From DATKCA01 sp035544675 (GTDB taxonomy: Bacteria; Acidobacteriota; Thermoanaerobaculia; Gp7-AA8): a stretch of 8,643 nucleotides of DNA. This document shows positions 1-6,550 of the stretch, one piece after another. Numbering within the stretch: the first letter of the stretch is position 1; every line of letters starts with the position of its first letter. The translations under genes and the position numbers were made by a program. The stretch is taken from assembly GCA_035544675.1 (NCBI GenBank), contig DATKCA010000139.1, forward strand, positions 1 to 8,643, in the 5' to 3' direction. The notes under the pieces are model-generated. The model saw nothing but the letters and a program-made list of their open reading frames with translations, was not told where the DNA came from and did not search any database.

Positions 1-57
1 AGATTCCCGTCGTGGAGTCTAGCAAAGCGGCACGGCGCATGCTCTTTTTGCCGTGCA

Positions 58-2613
58 TTGTTCAACCTGGCTTCTTCCGCGGAGAAGGTCCTGGCAAGCG
101 TCATCGAAGACGCGAAGGATTTCGTGTTCTTCCTGCTCGACGCGAGGGGCCGGATCGCGACGTGGAACCGCGGCGCGGAGCTCATGTTCGGATACAAGCC
201 CGAGGATGCGATCGGCCAATATTTCGGATTCCTCTTCACGAAGAGCGATCGCGACCAGGGCGCGCCCGAGCGTGAGATCGAGACCGCGCGCCGCACAGGC
301 CGGGCCGAGGATACGCGGTGGCATCTGCGGTCGGACGGATCGGTGTTCTTCGTCGACGGCGTCAATCACGCCGTGCGCGACGAGTCGGGCGCGGTGGCCG
401 GCTTCGCGAAGATCGGCCGCGACGTCACTGACCGCTATCGGACCGAACAGCGCCTCGCCGCGCAGCTGACTCTGACGAATCTGCTGATCGACGACCGGCC
501 GGTCGAGATCACCGCACAACGCGTGATTCAGGCCGTCTGCGAGAACCTGCGCTGGGATCTCGGCGCCTTGTGGAGCGTCGACGAGGAAAGGAAGCGCATC
601 CGCCATATCGATCACTGGCATTCGCCGGAAGTGGACCCGGAAGGTGCGGCCGCGCTCTACTCCAACTCCATCGAATTCGAGCAGGGAGTTGGTCTTCCCG
701 GCCGCGTCTGGGCCGGCGGCGAGCCGGCGTGGTTCACAGATCTCACGGACAGCACCGCGTTTCCGCGTGGGGAGCTGGCGGCGCGCGTGGGGTTCCGTGC
801 CGCCTTCGCGTTTCCGATCACCCACGAGGGACGCGTCACCGGCGCGATGGAGTTCTTCAGCCGCGACGACCGCGAGCCCGATCAGCCCCTCATCCCGATC
901 CTCACTCTGATCGGCGCGCAGATCGGCGACTACATCGCGCGGCGTGGCACGGCCGAGACGCTCCGCGAGAGCGAAGAGCGATACAGGCTGGTCTCGCACA
1001 CCGCTCACGACGCGATCTTCACCATCGACGAGGCCAGTGTGGTGCTCTCGTGCAATCCCGCCGTGGAGCGGATCTTCGGCTACAAGCCCGAGGAGCTGAT
1101 CGGACTGAAGCTCGAAACGATCATTCCGGATCGCTATCGCCAGGCCCATCGCCGCGGCATCGAGCACTTTCTGCAGACCCGGCAGCGGCGGATCCCGTGG
1201 GATGGCGTGGAGCTCCCGGCGCAGCACCGCGACGGCCACGAGTTCCCCGTCGAGATCGCGTTCGGCGAGTTCACCAGCGGCTCCCGCACGATCTTCACCG
1301 GATTCGCCCGCGACATCACCGAGAGGAAACGCGTGGCCTCGGAGCTGAAAGCCTCGTTGGAGCTCGAGCAGCGGGCGCGCTCGGATGCCGAAGCGGTGCG
1401 CAACCAGCTGGAGCGTCGCGCCGAAGAGGAGTCGTCGTTCCGCCACCTGGCCAGCGCGCTGACCGGCGCGGTGGAGATGACCGACGTGCTGTTCGAGATC
1501 ACCAATCGCGCGACGTTGGTCACGCGGGCAGACGGCGTGTACGTCGAGCGGATCATGGCCGGATCCCGCTTCGTCGAGGTCGTGGCATCGGCCGGACGAG
1601 GCACTCCTCCTCGCGGCCTGCGCGTCGCGTTCCCCGGCTCGGTGACCGACGAGATGATCACCGGCCGGCAGCCGGTCGTTCTGGCGGAGATGTCCGGGAT
1701 GGGCCAGTCGATGGCTCCCTACCTGTCCGACACCTGCCCGCGCTGCCAGATCCTCGTGACGCCGCTGATCGCCGAAGAAGAGCCGCTCGGCGCTCTCGTC
1801 CTTCTGAACAGCCGTCAAAGCGGCCGTGAGTTCGGTGACGCCGACATCCTCCGCGCCCGCACGCTCGGCGACCTCACCTCGCTGGCTCTCCGCCGCGTGC
1901 GGCTGCTCGAGCTGGAGCGGGAGGCGAAGGAGAGAGCGGAAGCGGCCGTCCGCGTGCGCGACGAGACCCTCGGGATCGTCTCCCACGATCTGCGCAACCC
2001 GCTGACGCAGATCGCGCTCAGCGCCGACCTGCTCGCCAGCGCGAAGCCGGGGGAGCAGGGTGAGCTCATCGAGACCATTCGCACCGCCGCGCGCCAGATG
2101 GACCGCCTCATCCAGGACCTGTTGGACGTGGCCCGGCTCGAAGCAGGCCGTTTCTCGGTCGACCGCAGTGTGATCGATGCGAAATCGCTCGCCCGCGAGG
2201 CCTGCGAGTCTCAACGTCCGGTCGCCGAGCAACGGCGACTGCAGATCGTCTGCGAGATCGCGGATGACCTGCCCGAGATCTGCGCCGATCGCGACCGCAT
2301 CCTCCAGGTGTTCGGAAACCTCATCGCGAACGCGATGAAGTTCACACCGGAGCGCGGTTCGATCTTCGTTCGCGCCACGAGCGACATCGATGGGGTCATG
2401 TTCAGCGTCGCCGACACCGGTCCGGGCATTCCTGAAGCCGACCTGAAGAACCTGTTCCGCCCCTACTGGCAGGCCAAGAAGACCGCCCACATGGGCGCGG
2501 GCCTCGGCCTGGCCATCGTGCGCGGCATCGTCGAAGCCCATGGCGGCAGAGTCTGGGCCACCAACGAGCGAGGCAGCGGAGCTGTGTTCACGTTCACCAT
2601 CCCCAAAGCGTAG
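58..2613 (+). CDS. Multi-sensor (PAS-GAF-PAS-GAF) soluble histidine kinase, start uncertain
   Basis: Two-component sensor kinase of about 851 residues. It should autophosphorylate a histidine and pass the phosphate to an unseen response regulator. Visible domain order: PAS at about 10-127, GAF at 139-295, a second PAS at 305-425, a charged coiled coil at 425-460, a second GAF at 460-615, a short signalling helix, HisKA from about 634 with SHDLRNPL (phospho-acceptor H643), then HATPase_c with N-box N754/N758, G1 box DTGPGI (786-791) and G2 box GAGLGL (813-818). All catalytic boxes are intact. There is no membrane segment, signal peptide or receiver domain, so it is probably a cytosolic orphan kinase. 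GAF2 contains a TCPRC motif (C560, C563). The start chosen is TTG at 58, with no visible Shine-Dalgarno. The frame has no stop back to base 1, so the true start may lie outside the window. The signals sensed cannot be read from sequence. Confidence 0.93.
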   Translation: MFNLASSAEKVLASVIEDAKDFVFFLLDARGRIATWNRGAELMFGYKPEDAIGQYFGFLFTKSDRDQGAPEREIETARRTGRAEDTRWHLRSDGSVFFVDGVNHAVRDESGAVAGFAKIGRDVTDRYRTEQRLAAQLTLTNLLIDDRPVEITAQRVIQAVCENLRWDLGALWSVDEERKRIRHIDHWHSPEVDPEGAAALYSNSIEFEQGVGLPGRVWAGGEPAWFTDLTDSTAFPRGELAARVGFRAAFAFPITHEGRVTGAMEFFSRDDREPDQPLIPILTLIGAQIGDYIARRGTAETLRESEERYRLVSHTAHDAIFTIDEASVVLSCNPAVERIFGYKPEELIGLKLETIIPDRYRQAHRRGIEHFLQTRQRRIPWDGVELPAQHRDGHEFPVEIAFGEFTSGSRTIFTGFARDITERKRVASELKASLELEQRARSDAEAVRNQLERRAEEESSFRHLASALTGAVEMTDVLFEITNRATLVTRADGVYVERIMAGSRFVEVVASAGRGTPPRGLRVAFPGSVTDEMITGRQPVVLAEMSGMGQSMAPYLSDTCPRCQILVTPLIAEEEPLGALVLLNSRQSGREFGDADILRARTLGDLTSLALRRVRLLELEREAKERAEAAVRVRDETLGIVSHDLRNPLTQIALSADLLASAKPGEQGELIETIRTAARQMDRLIQDLLDVARLEAGRFSVDRSVIDAKSLAREACESQRPVAEQRRLQIVCEIADDLPEICADRDRILQVFGNLIANAMKFTPERGSIFVRATSDIDGVMFSVADTGPGIPEADLKNLFRPYWQAKKTAHMGAGLGLAIVRGIVEAHGGRVWATNERGSGAVFTFTIPKA

Positions 2614-2614
2614 G

Positions 2615-2833
2615 GTGGAGCTCGACTCCAACGGCACGCGCGTGGCCACGGCAATCGTGCCGCTGGGACCGAAGGGCCTGGTTCAGACCGCGGTGGCCGC
2701 GCTCTTTCCGGGGATCGACGCCGCGGGTCTGGGCAGTTTCACGCTGCAGGCGACGCACGCGGCCGACACGCTGTTCGCGTACGGGCCGATCGTCGACAAC
2801 GCGTCAGGCGATCCAGTCTTCGCGGGACGGTGA
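2615..2833 (+). pseudogene. 3' remnant of a probable secreted protein (C-terminal tail only)
   Basis: A frame of 72 codons, openable at GTG 2615, ends with TGA at 2831. It encodes a tail with the pattern LVQTAVAALFPG...GSFTLQATHA...FAYGPIVDNASGDPVF. I recognise this as the kind of beta-rich C-terminus found on predicted secreted proteins of Acidobacteriota; this is from memory and unverified. No signal peptide or upstream domain exists: upstream, the same frame only shadows the kinase gene, and the recognisable part begins right at the kinase stop codon (2611-2613). I therefore read it as the surviving 3' end of a gene whose 5' part was lost by deletion or recombination. A genuine small protein starting at GTG 2615 is possible but less likely, since no ribosome-binding site is visible and the segment looks like an incomplete domain. 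Confidence 0.55.
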
Positions 2834-2835
2834 GC

Positions 2836-2849
2836 GATGAACGATGAAC
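2836..2849 (+). repeat. Two tandem GATGAAC heptamers
   Basis: Two perfect copies of GATGAAC occupy 2836-2842 and 2843-2849, just after the stop codon of the remnant gene. They share the GATGAAN core with the larger repeat block about 40 bp downstream, so they look like an outlying part of the same heptamer family. Confidence 0.6.
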
Positions 2850-2887
2850 AGTCTGGTTCCAGCGATCGATCTCTTAGCACATTCGTT

Positions 2888-2964
2888 TGAAGGATGAAGG
2901 ATGAACGTGAAGAATGAATGTTCATGTTTTGACTTTCATCCTTCATCCTTCATCCTTCATCCTT
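2888..2964. repeat. Heptameric tandem repeats arranged as a large inverted repeat
   Basis: The left arm at 2888-2905 carries GATGAAG and GATGAAC units (2893-2906). The right side carries TTTCATC (2934-2940), three perfect CTTCATC units (2941-2961) and a partial CTT. The 18-base left arm is perfectly complementary to 2935-2952 and equally to 2942-2959, so a hairpin could form in two registers shifted by one unit. The spacer holds degenerate relatives (GTGAAGA, ATGAATG). The block ends two bases before the exporter ATG at 2967. Period-7 arrays are prone to slippage and recombination. With no T-tract following and a start codon at its foot, a simple intrinsic terminator is unlikely. I see nothing coding in it. 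Confidence 0.85.
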
Positions 2965-2966
2965 AG

Positions 2967-4184
2967 ATGTTCGAGGCCTTTCACGAACCTGATTACCGCC
3001 GCTTCTGGCTGGCGCAGTTCATCTCGAACGTCGGGTCGTGGATGCAGGCGGTGGCGCAGGGCTGGCTGGTCTACCGCCTCACCGATTCGCCGTTTCTCCT
3101 CGGCTTCGTCGGATTCGCCAGCTCCGCGCCGGCGCTGATCCTCATGCTTCCCGGGGGCGTGGTGGCGGACCGCTTCGACCGGAAGCGCGTCGTGGCGCTG
3201 TCGCAGTGGGCTCAGGCGGGCTGCGCGTTCCTGCTGGCGGTGTCGATCGCCGCCGGCCGCATCACGGTGTGGAAGATCATTGCTGCAGCGGTCGTGGTCG
3301 GGATCGCCCAGTCGTTCTCGGCGCCGGCGTTCCAGGCCATGCTGGCCGACCTCCTGGAGCAGCGCTCGCGACTGCCGAACGCGATCGCGATGAACTCGCT
3401 GCAGTTCAATCTCTCCCGAGCGATCGGGCCACTCATGGCCGGAGCGACGCTGACGGCGTGGGGCAGTCTCTGGTGTTTCCTGCTGAACTCGCTCTCGTTC
3501 CTTCCGCTCATCCGGGTCCTGGGCAGTGTCAAGAACCGGCAACAGCCGATGGAGGGCTCCACGGCGATGCTCCGACGACTCGGCGAGGGGCTCGCCTTCG
3601 TGCGCCGGGACCGCGTGATTCTGCTGCTCCTGGCGGTGGTGGCGGCCTCGAGCCTGTTCGGCTATCCGTTTCTGAACATGATGCCGGTCGTGGCGCGAGC
3701 CATGTTCACGAACGACGCGGCCGGAATCGGATACCTGATGGCGGGGGCGGGTGGGGGAGCGCTGAGCGGCGCGCTCACGCTGTCGATGCGGACGCCCGAG
3801 CCGCGCCGGGCCCTCCAGTACGTGGCCGCCTCACTCGTCGTGTTCGGCGCGTCGCTGGCCGCGGTGGGGGCTTTCCGGTCGGTGGCCATGGTGGTGGCCC
3901 TGCTGTTCGTGTGCGGCTACATGATGGTGACCGGCACGGCGCTCTGCAACACGTCCATCCAGCGCCGCGTGCCCGACGCGCTGCGAGGGCGTGTCATGAG
4001 CATGTACACGTTCGCCTTCTTCGCGTTCATTCCGTTCGGCAATCTCGCCGCCGGACTGATGACGGAGCGGCGGGGGATCGCCGTGGCGCTTCTGTGGCTG
4101 GGGAGCGGCCTGGCGGTCTCGGGAATCGCCGTCGGGGCGGCGTTGCTCAGCTCACTCCGAGCGGCTAACCGATCGACTCCATGA
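2967..4184 (+). CDS. Major facilitator superfamily exporter, MFS_3 / EntS-like
   Basis: Integral membrane transporter of 405 residues and about 12 hydrophobic segments. It resembles the MFS_3 (EntS-type) group, which exports siderophores, drugs and other small molecules by proton antiport; the substrate here is unknown. The N-terminus (PDYRRFWLAQFISNVGSWMQ) is the usual opening of this family, which supports ATG 2967. The cytoplasmic loop 2-3 signature GVVADRFDRKR (64-74) is intact, as is the late PDALRGRVMSMY segment (336-347). Length matches the family at around 400-420. No Shine-Dalgarno is visible: the 30 bases before the ATG are the pyrimidine-rich CTTCATC array. The last 20 bases overlap the convergent hemQ. 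There is no adjacent regulator, periplasmic adaptor or siderophore gene to suggest a substrate. Confidence 0.92.
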   Translation: MFEAFHEPDYRRFWLAQFISNVGSWMQAVAQGWLVYRLTDSPFLLGFVGFASSAPALILMLPGGVVADRFDRKRVVALSQWAQAGCAFLLAVSIAAGRITVWKIIAAAVVVGIAQSFSAPAFQAMLADLLEQRSRLPNAIAMNSLQFNLSRAIGPLMAGATLTAWGSLWCFLLNSLSFLPLIRVLGSVKNRQQPMEGSTAMLRRLGEGLAFVRRDRVILLLLAVVAASSLFGYPFLNMMPVVARAMFTNDAAGIGYLMAGAGGGALSGALTLSMRTPEPRRALQYVAASLVVFGASLAAVGAFRSVAMVVALLFVCGYMMVTGTALCNTSIQRRVPDALRGRVMSMYTFAFFAFIPFGNLAAGLMTERRGIAVALLWLGSGLAVSGIAVGAALLSSLRAANRSTP

Positions 4185-4902
4185 TCTCTTCGATCGTGCT
4201 GCGCCGGCATGTGTACATGGGGGTGTCGCGGAACGTGTACTTCGACGACTCCGTCTCGCGCAGCTCCTGGACGAGATCGAGGAACTCCGCCGCGGAATCG
4301 GCCTCGAACGCCACGACGAAATCCTGGTCGTCCAGCCCGAACGAGTAGGTCGTGTTGATCTTCACGCGCGGGTACTTGTGGCCGATGGCGATGTGCTCGT
4401 TCATGATGCGCTGCCGCTCGGCCTGGGGCAGCAGATACCAGTCGCGTGTCTTCACGAAGGGATAGACGAACAGGAAGGGCTTGCGTCCGGGAACGATCTT
4501 GAGCCGGCGGCCTTCCTGAGCCTCGTGCACGTGATCGTCGACGTACTGGGAGTGCTTCGTCATGGCCAGATAGGACAGCGGCACATCGAGGTAGCGGCCC
4601 AGGACGGAGCGGTTGATGTCGGCGATCATGGTCTGGAACGGCTCGATGTCATAGCCGATTCGCCAGAGCATGAAGTCGACGCCGGCCTTGAGGCCGACGG
4701 TGGAGTAAGGGAGGACGATCATCGGGCCGGTGTATCGCTGCACGATGGCGGCGAGCTCCCGTTTGGCGGCGATCTTCACCTCGGTCGTCTCGCTCCGGAA
4801 GGAGCGGTCGACGCGGAAGAACATGAAGTTCACGAACTGTCTGGCGGCGGCCGATTCGGCCGGGCGCGCGGTCTGGCCTTCAGGCTGTGTGGCTGTGGTC
4901 AT
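4165..4902 (-). CDS. hemQ: Coproheme decarboxylase HemQ (ChdC), chlorite dismutase family
   Basis: This 245-residue protein should catalyse the last step of the coproporphyrin-dependent heme pathway: two H2O2-dependent oxidative decarboxylations turning Fe-coproporphyrin III into heme b. After a low-complexity N-terminal stretch of about 20 residues, the ferredoxin-like chlorite-dismutase fold is evident. The core motif YPFVKTRDWYLLP (147-159) supplies the conserved catalytic Tyr (Y147) and the Lys four residues later (K151). H170 in NEHIAIGHKY fits the proximal heme ligand. The segments TTYSFGLDDQDFVVAFE and ESSKYTFRDTPMYT are typical of HemQ rather than true chlorite dismutases. The Tyr-to-His spacing is about four residues shorter than in my recollection of Firmicutes HemQ, from a shorter loop before DWY. 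ATG 4900-4902 is the start; no Shine-Dalgarno is obvious. No other heme genes are adjacent. Confidence 0.95.
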   Translation of the reverse strand: MTTATQPEGQTARPAESAAARQFVNFMFFRVDRSFRSETTEVKIAAKRELAAIVQRYTGPMIVLPYSTVGLKAGVDFMLWRIGYDIEPFQTMIADINRSVLGRYLDVPLSYLAMTKHSQYVDDHVHEAQEGRRLKIVPGRKPFLFVYPFVKTRDWYLLPQAERQRIMNEHIAIGHKYPRVKINTTYSFGLDDQDFVVAFEADSAAEFLDLVQELRETESSKYTFRDTPMYTCRRSTIEEIMESIG

Positions 4903-4944
4903 GGTGCCGGGATTCTACTTGATTCGCGTTACGATGACTTTCCA
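4903..4944. promoter_or_regulatory. Compact divergent hemQ/mgtE intergenic region
   Basis: Only 42 bp separate the hemQ ATG (minus strand) from the chosen mgtE TTG, so both promoters or short leaders must lie here or inside the neighbouring gene. On the minus strand TAGAAT (4912-4917) is one base from a consensus -10 box and lies 9 bp from the hemQ ATG, but I find no well-spaced -35 partner. There is no room for an M-box magnesium riboswitch. The region is regulatory by position only. Confidence 0.3.
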
Positions 4945-6321
4945 TTGAACCGACCGTCGACCAACGCGCCGACGTCATCGTCCGCGTACCAGCAGCTCCT
5001 GACCAAGCTGCTCAGACACGGCGCATACCCGCAGCTTCGGAAGATCGTGGAGAAGACGCTTCCGGCCGACGTCGCGCCGGTGCTGCCGCTCCTCCTCGAT
5101 GACGACCGCAAGCGCATCCTCTCGCTGCTCATCGAGGCGGGAAAGGCGGGCCGCGCCCTCCTCTCGCTCGACGAGCACGATCTCACCGACATCATCGGCT
5201 CCGTCGATGACCAGACCCTGGCCGCCATCTGCAGCTCATCCGCGTCCGACGATGCTGCCGACCTCCTGGACGCCCTCGATGACCAGCGACGCGAGCGCGT
5301 CCTCGGGCTCCTCGGCGCAGCACAGGGCGCCAAGCTCGAGTCGCTCCTGGAAGGGGAGGAGGAGACGGCCGGCTCGCTGATGACCACCGAGTTCCTGGCC
5401 CTCGACGAGGACCTCACGGTGGCCGAGGCGATCGCGGCGATTCGCGAGTACCCGCGGAAGGAGTCGTTCTTCTACGTGTATTGCATCGACGGCGACGGCC
5501 ATCTGGTCGGCGTGCTCTCGCTGCGCAGCCTCATCCTGGCCTCTCCCGGTGTGAGACTCCGCGACATCATGGTGCAGAGCGTCGTGCGCACGCAGATCGA
5601 CTCCTCACCCGCGGAGGTTGCGCAAGTCGTCGCGAAGTACGACCTGCTGTCGGTGCCGGTGGTGGACGTTCAGAACCGCCTCATGGGTGTCGTCACGGTC
5701 GACGATGTCCTGGACGTCATCCAGGAACAGGCCGAGGAGGATCTTCTCCACCTCGGTGGCGTCGATGCCTCCGAACGCGTCACCACGCCGGCCGTGACTT
5801 CGTTCCGGATGCGTTTCCCGTGGCTGGCCGTCAACCTGGTCACCGCATTTCTGGCCGCGTGGGTGGTGAGCCGATTCGAAGGAACGATTCAGCGCTGGAC
5901 CGCGCTCGCCGTGTTCATGCCCATCGTCGCCGGCATGGGTGGAAACGCCGGCACGCAGACCCTGACGGTCTTCGTGCGCGCCCTCGCTCTCGGCGAGATC
6001 GAGCCGCGCAGCGGTTTCAAGGCCGTGAAGAAGCAGACCCTCGTCGGGCTGGCCAACGGCATGGCCATCGGCCTGCTCACCGCATCGATCGTCGGTTTGT
6101 GGACCGGCGACTGGATTCTCGCCGCCATCCTGCTGTCCGCGATGCTCTTCAATATGGTCGTGGCCGGTGTGGCCGGCGGATTCGTCCCGCTGATTCTCGA
6201 GAAGTTCGGGTTCGATCCCGCTGTCGCGTCCTCGATCTTCGTCACGACATTCACCGACGTCGCCGGCTTCTTCTCGTTTCTCGGCCTGGCCACGCTGGCC
6301 GCGCATTATCTCGGCCGCTGA
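4945..6321 (+). CDS. mgtE: Magnesium channel/transporter MgtE
   Basis: Homodimeric Mg2+ channel of the inner membrane, 458 residues from TTG 4945, matching the usual length of about 450. Visible architecture: a helical MgtE N domain (about 15-138), two CBS domains (about 140-200 and 201-262) that sense cytosolic Mg2+ and gate the pore, a connecting plug helix, then about five transmembrane helices from residue 287. The pore signature is P326...GMGGNAGTQ with N334, and the conserved aspartate of the last helix is D438 in TTFTDVAGF, corresponding to the selectivity-filter Asp of characterised MgtE. The frame stays open far upstream opposite hemQ, but that stretch is a shadow. The N domain begins near LLTKLLRHGAYPQLRKIV, so TTG 4945 fits; GTG 5047 would cut into the domain. 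It is divergent from hemQ with no functional link visible. Confidence 0.95.
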   Translation: MNRPSTNAPTSSSAYQQLLTKLLRHGAYPQLRKIVEKTLPADVAPVLPLLLDDDRKRILSLLIEAGKAGRALLSLDEHDLTDIIGSVDDQTLAAICSSSASDDAADLLDALDDQRRERVLGLLGAAQGAKLESLLEGEEETAGSLMTTEFLALDEDLTVAEAIAAIREYPRKESFFYVYCIDGDGHLVGVLSLRSLILASPGVRLRDIMVQSVVRTQIDSSPAEVAQVVAKYDLLSVPVVDVQNRLMGVVTVDDVLDVIQEQAEEDLLHLGGVDASERVTTPAVTSFRMRFPWLAVNLVTAFLAAWVVSRFEGTIQRWTALAVFMPIVAGMGGNAGTQTLTVFVRALALGEIEPRSGFKAVKKQTLVGLANGMAIGLLTASIVGLWTGDWILAAILLSAMLFNMVVAGVAGGFVPLILEKFGFDPAVASSIFVTTFTDVAGFFSFLGLATLAAHYLGR

Positions 6322-6550
6322 ACGGCTTCTGGAGCCGCGTGAACTCGGCGTGAAAAGCCGGTCCGAACGTTATTACTTGTGAACCGGGGATGTGGAAAGT
6401 CGCTTTTCGCTGCCGGAAGTGCACAAACAGTCGTGCAACTGAAGGGCTAAATCGGTGGGAAGTTATGCGGAACGTACGAGTTACAGCGTTTCGCCCAACC
6501 GGTTGTGCAATTTGCTCAAAGGGGCGAGTTTTTGCGGCCTCAGGAGTTTT
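6322..6550. other. Convergent intergenic gap with DnaA-box-like motifs
   Basis: This 229-bp non-coding gap separates the mgtE stop from the tsaC stop and is visibly less GC-rich than its flanks. Right after mgtE is a small hairpin (CGGCT 6323-6327 with AGCCG 6333-6337) without a T-tract. Further in are the perfect palindrome CAACCGGTTG (6496-6505), an imperfect hairpin near 6418-6440, and motifs resembling DnaA boxes: CTTTCCACA (minus, 6391-6399), AAGTGCACA (6417-6425), AATTGCACA (minus, 6504-6512) and TTTTTCACA (6547-6555, overlapping the tsaC stop). More follow inside tsaC. No protein-like frame or known RNA gene was recognised. A short frame at 6390-6698 runs antisense into tsaC and has no family resemblance. 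Confidence 0.4.

Noticed and set aside
19..2649. Open frame of about 876 codons on the minus strand, antisense to the whole kinase gene.
   Set aside because: Its translation has no recognisable domain and is rich in Arg, Ala, Gly, His and Asp, as expected from a GC-rich antisense shadow. The plus-strand frame has complete kinase motifs.
2888..2964. CRISPR array or rho-independent terminator in the repeat block.
   Set aside because: The unit is 7 bp with no spacers, and the arms are not followed by a T-tract but by a start codon.
4378..4944. Upstream extension of the mgtE frame from an ATG at 4378.
   Set aside because: It runs antisense through hemQ, and its translation resembles no MgtE domain. 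The N domain begins only after about 4985.
4903..4944. M-box magnesium riboswitch upstream of mgtE.
   Set aside because: Only 42 bp are available before the hemQ start, far shorter than an M-box, and no matching structure is seen.
6322..6340. Hairpin directly after mgtE as an intrinsic terminator.
   Set aside because: The stem is only 5-6 bp and no run of T follows.
6514..6533. GCTC...GAGT followed by TTTTT as a plus-strand terminator for mgtE.
   Set aside because: The stem is 4 bp with one G-T pair and an 8-base loop, too weak to call, although the T-run is suggestive.
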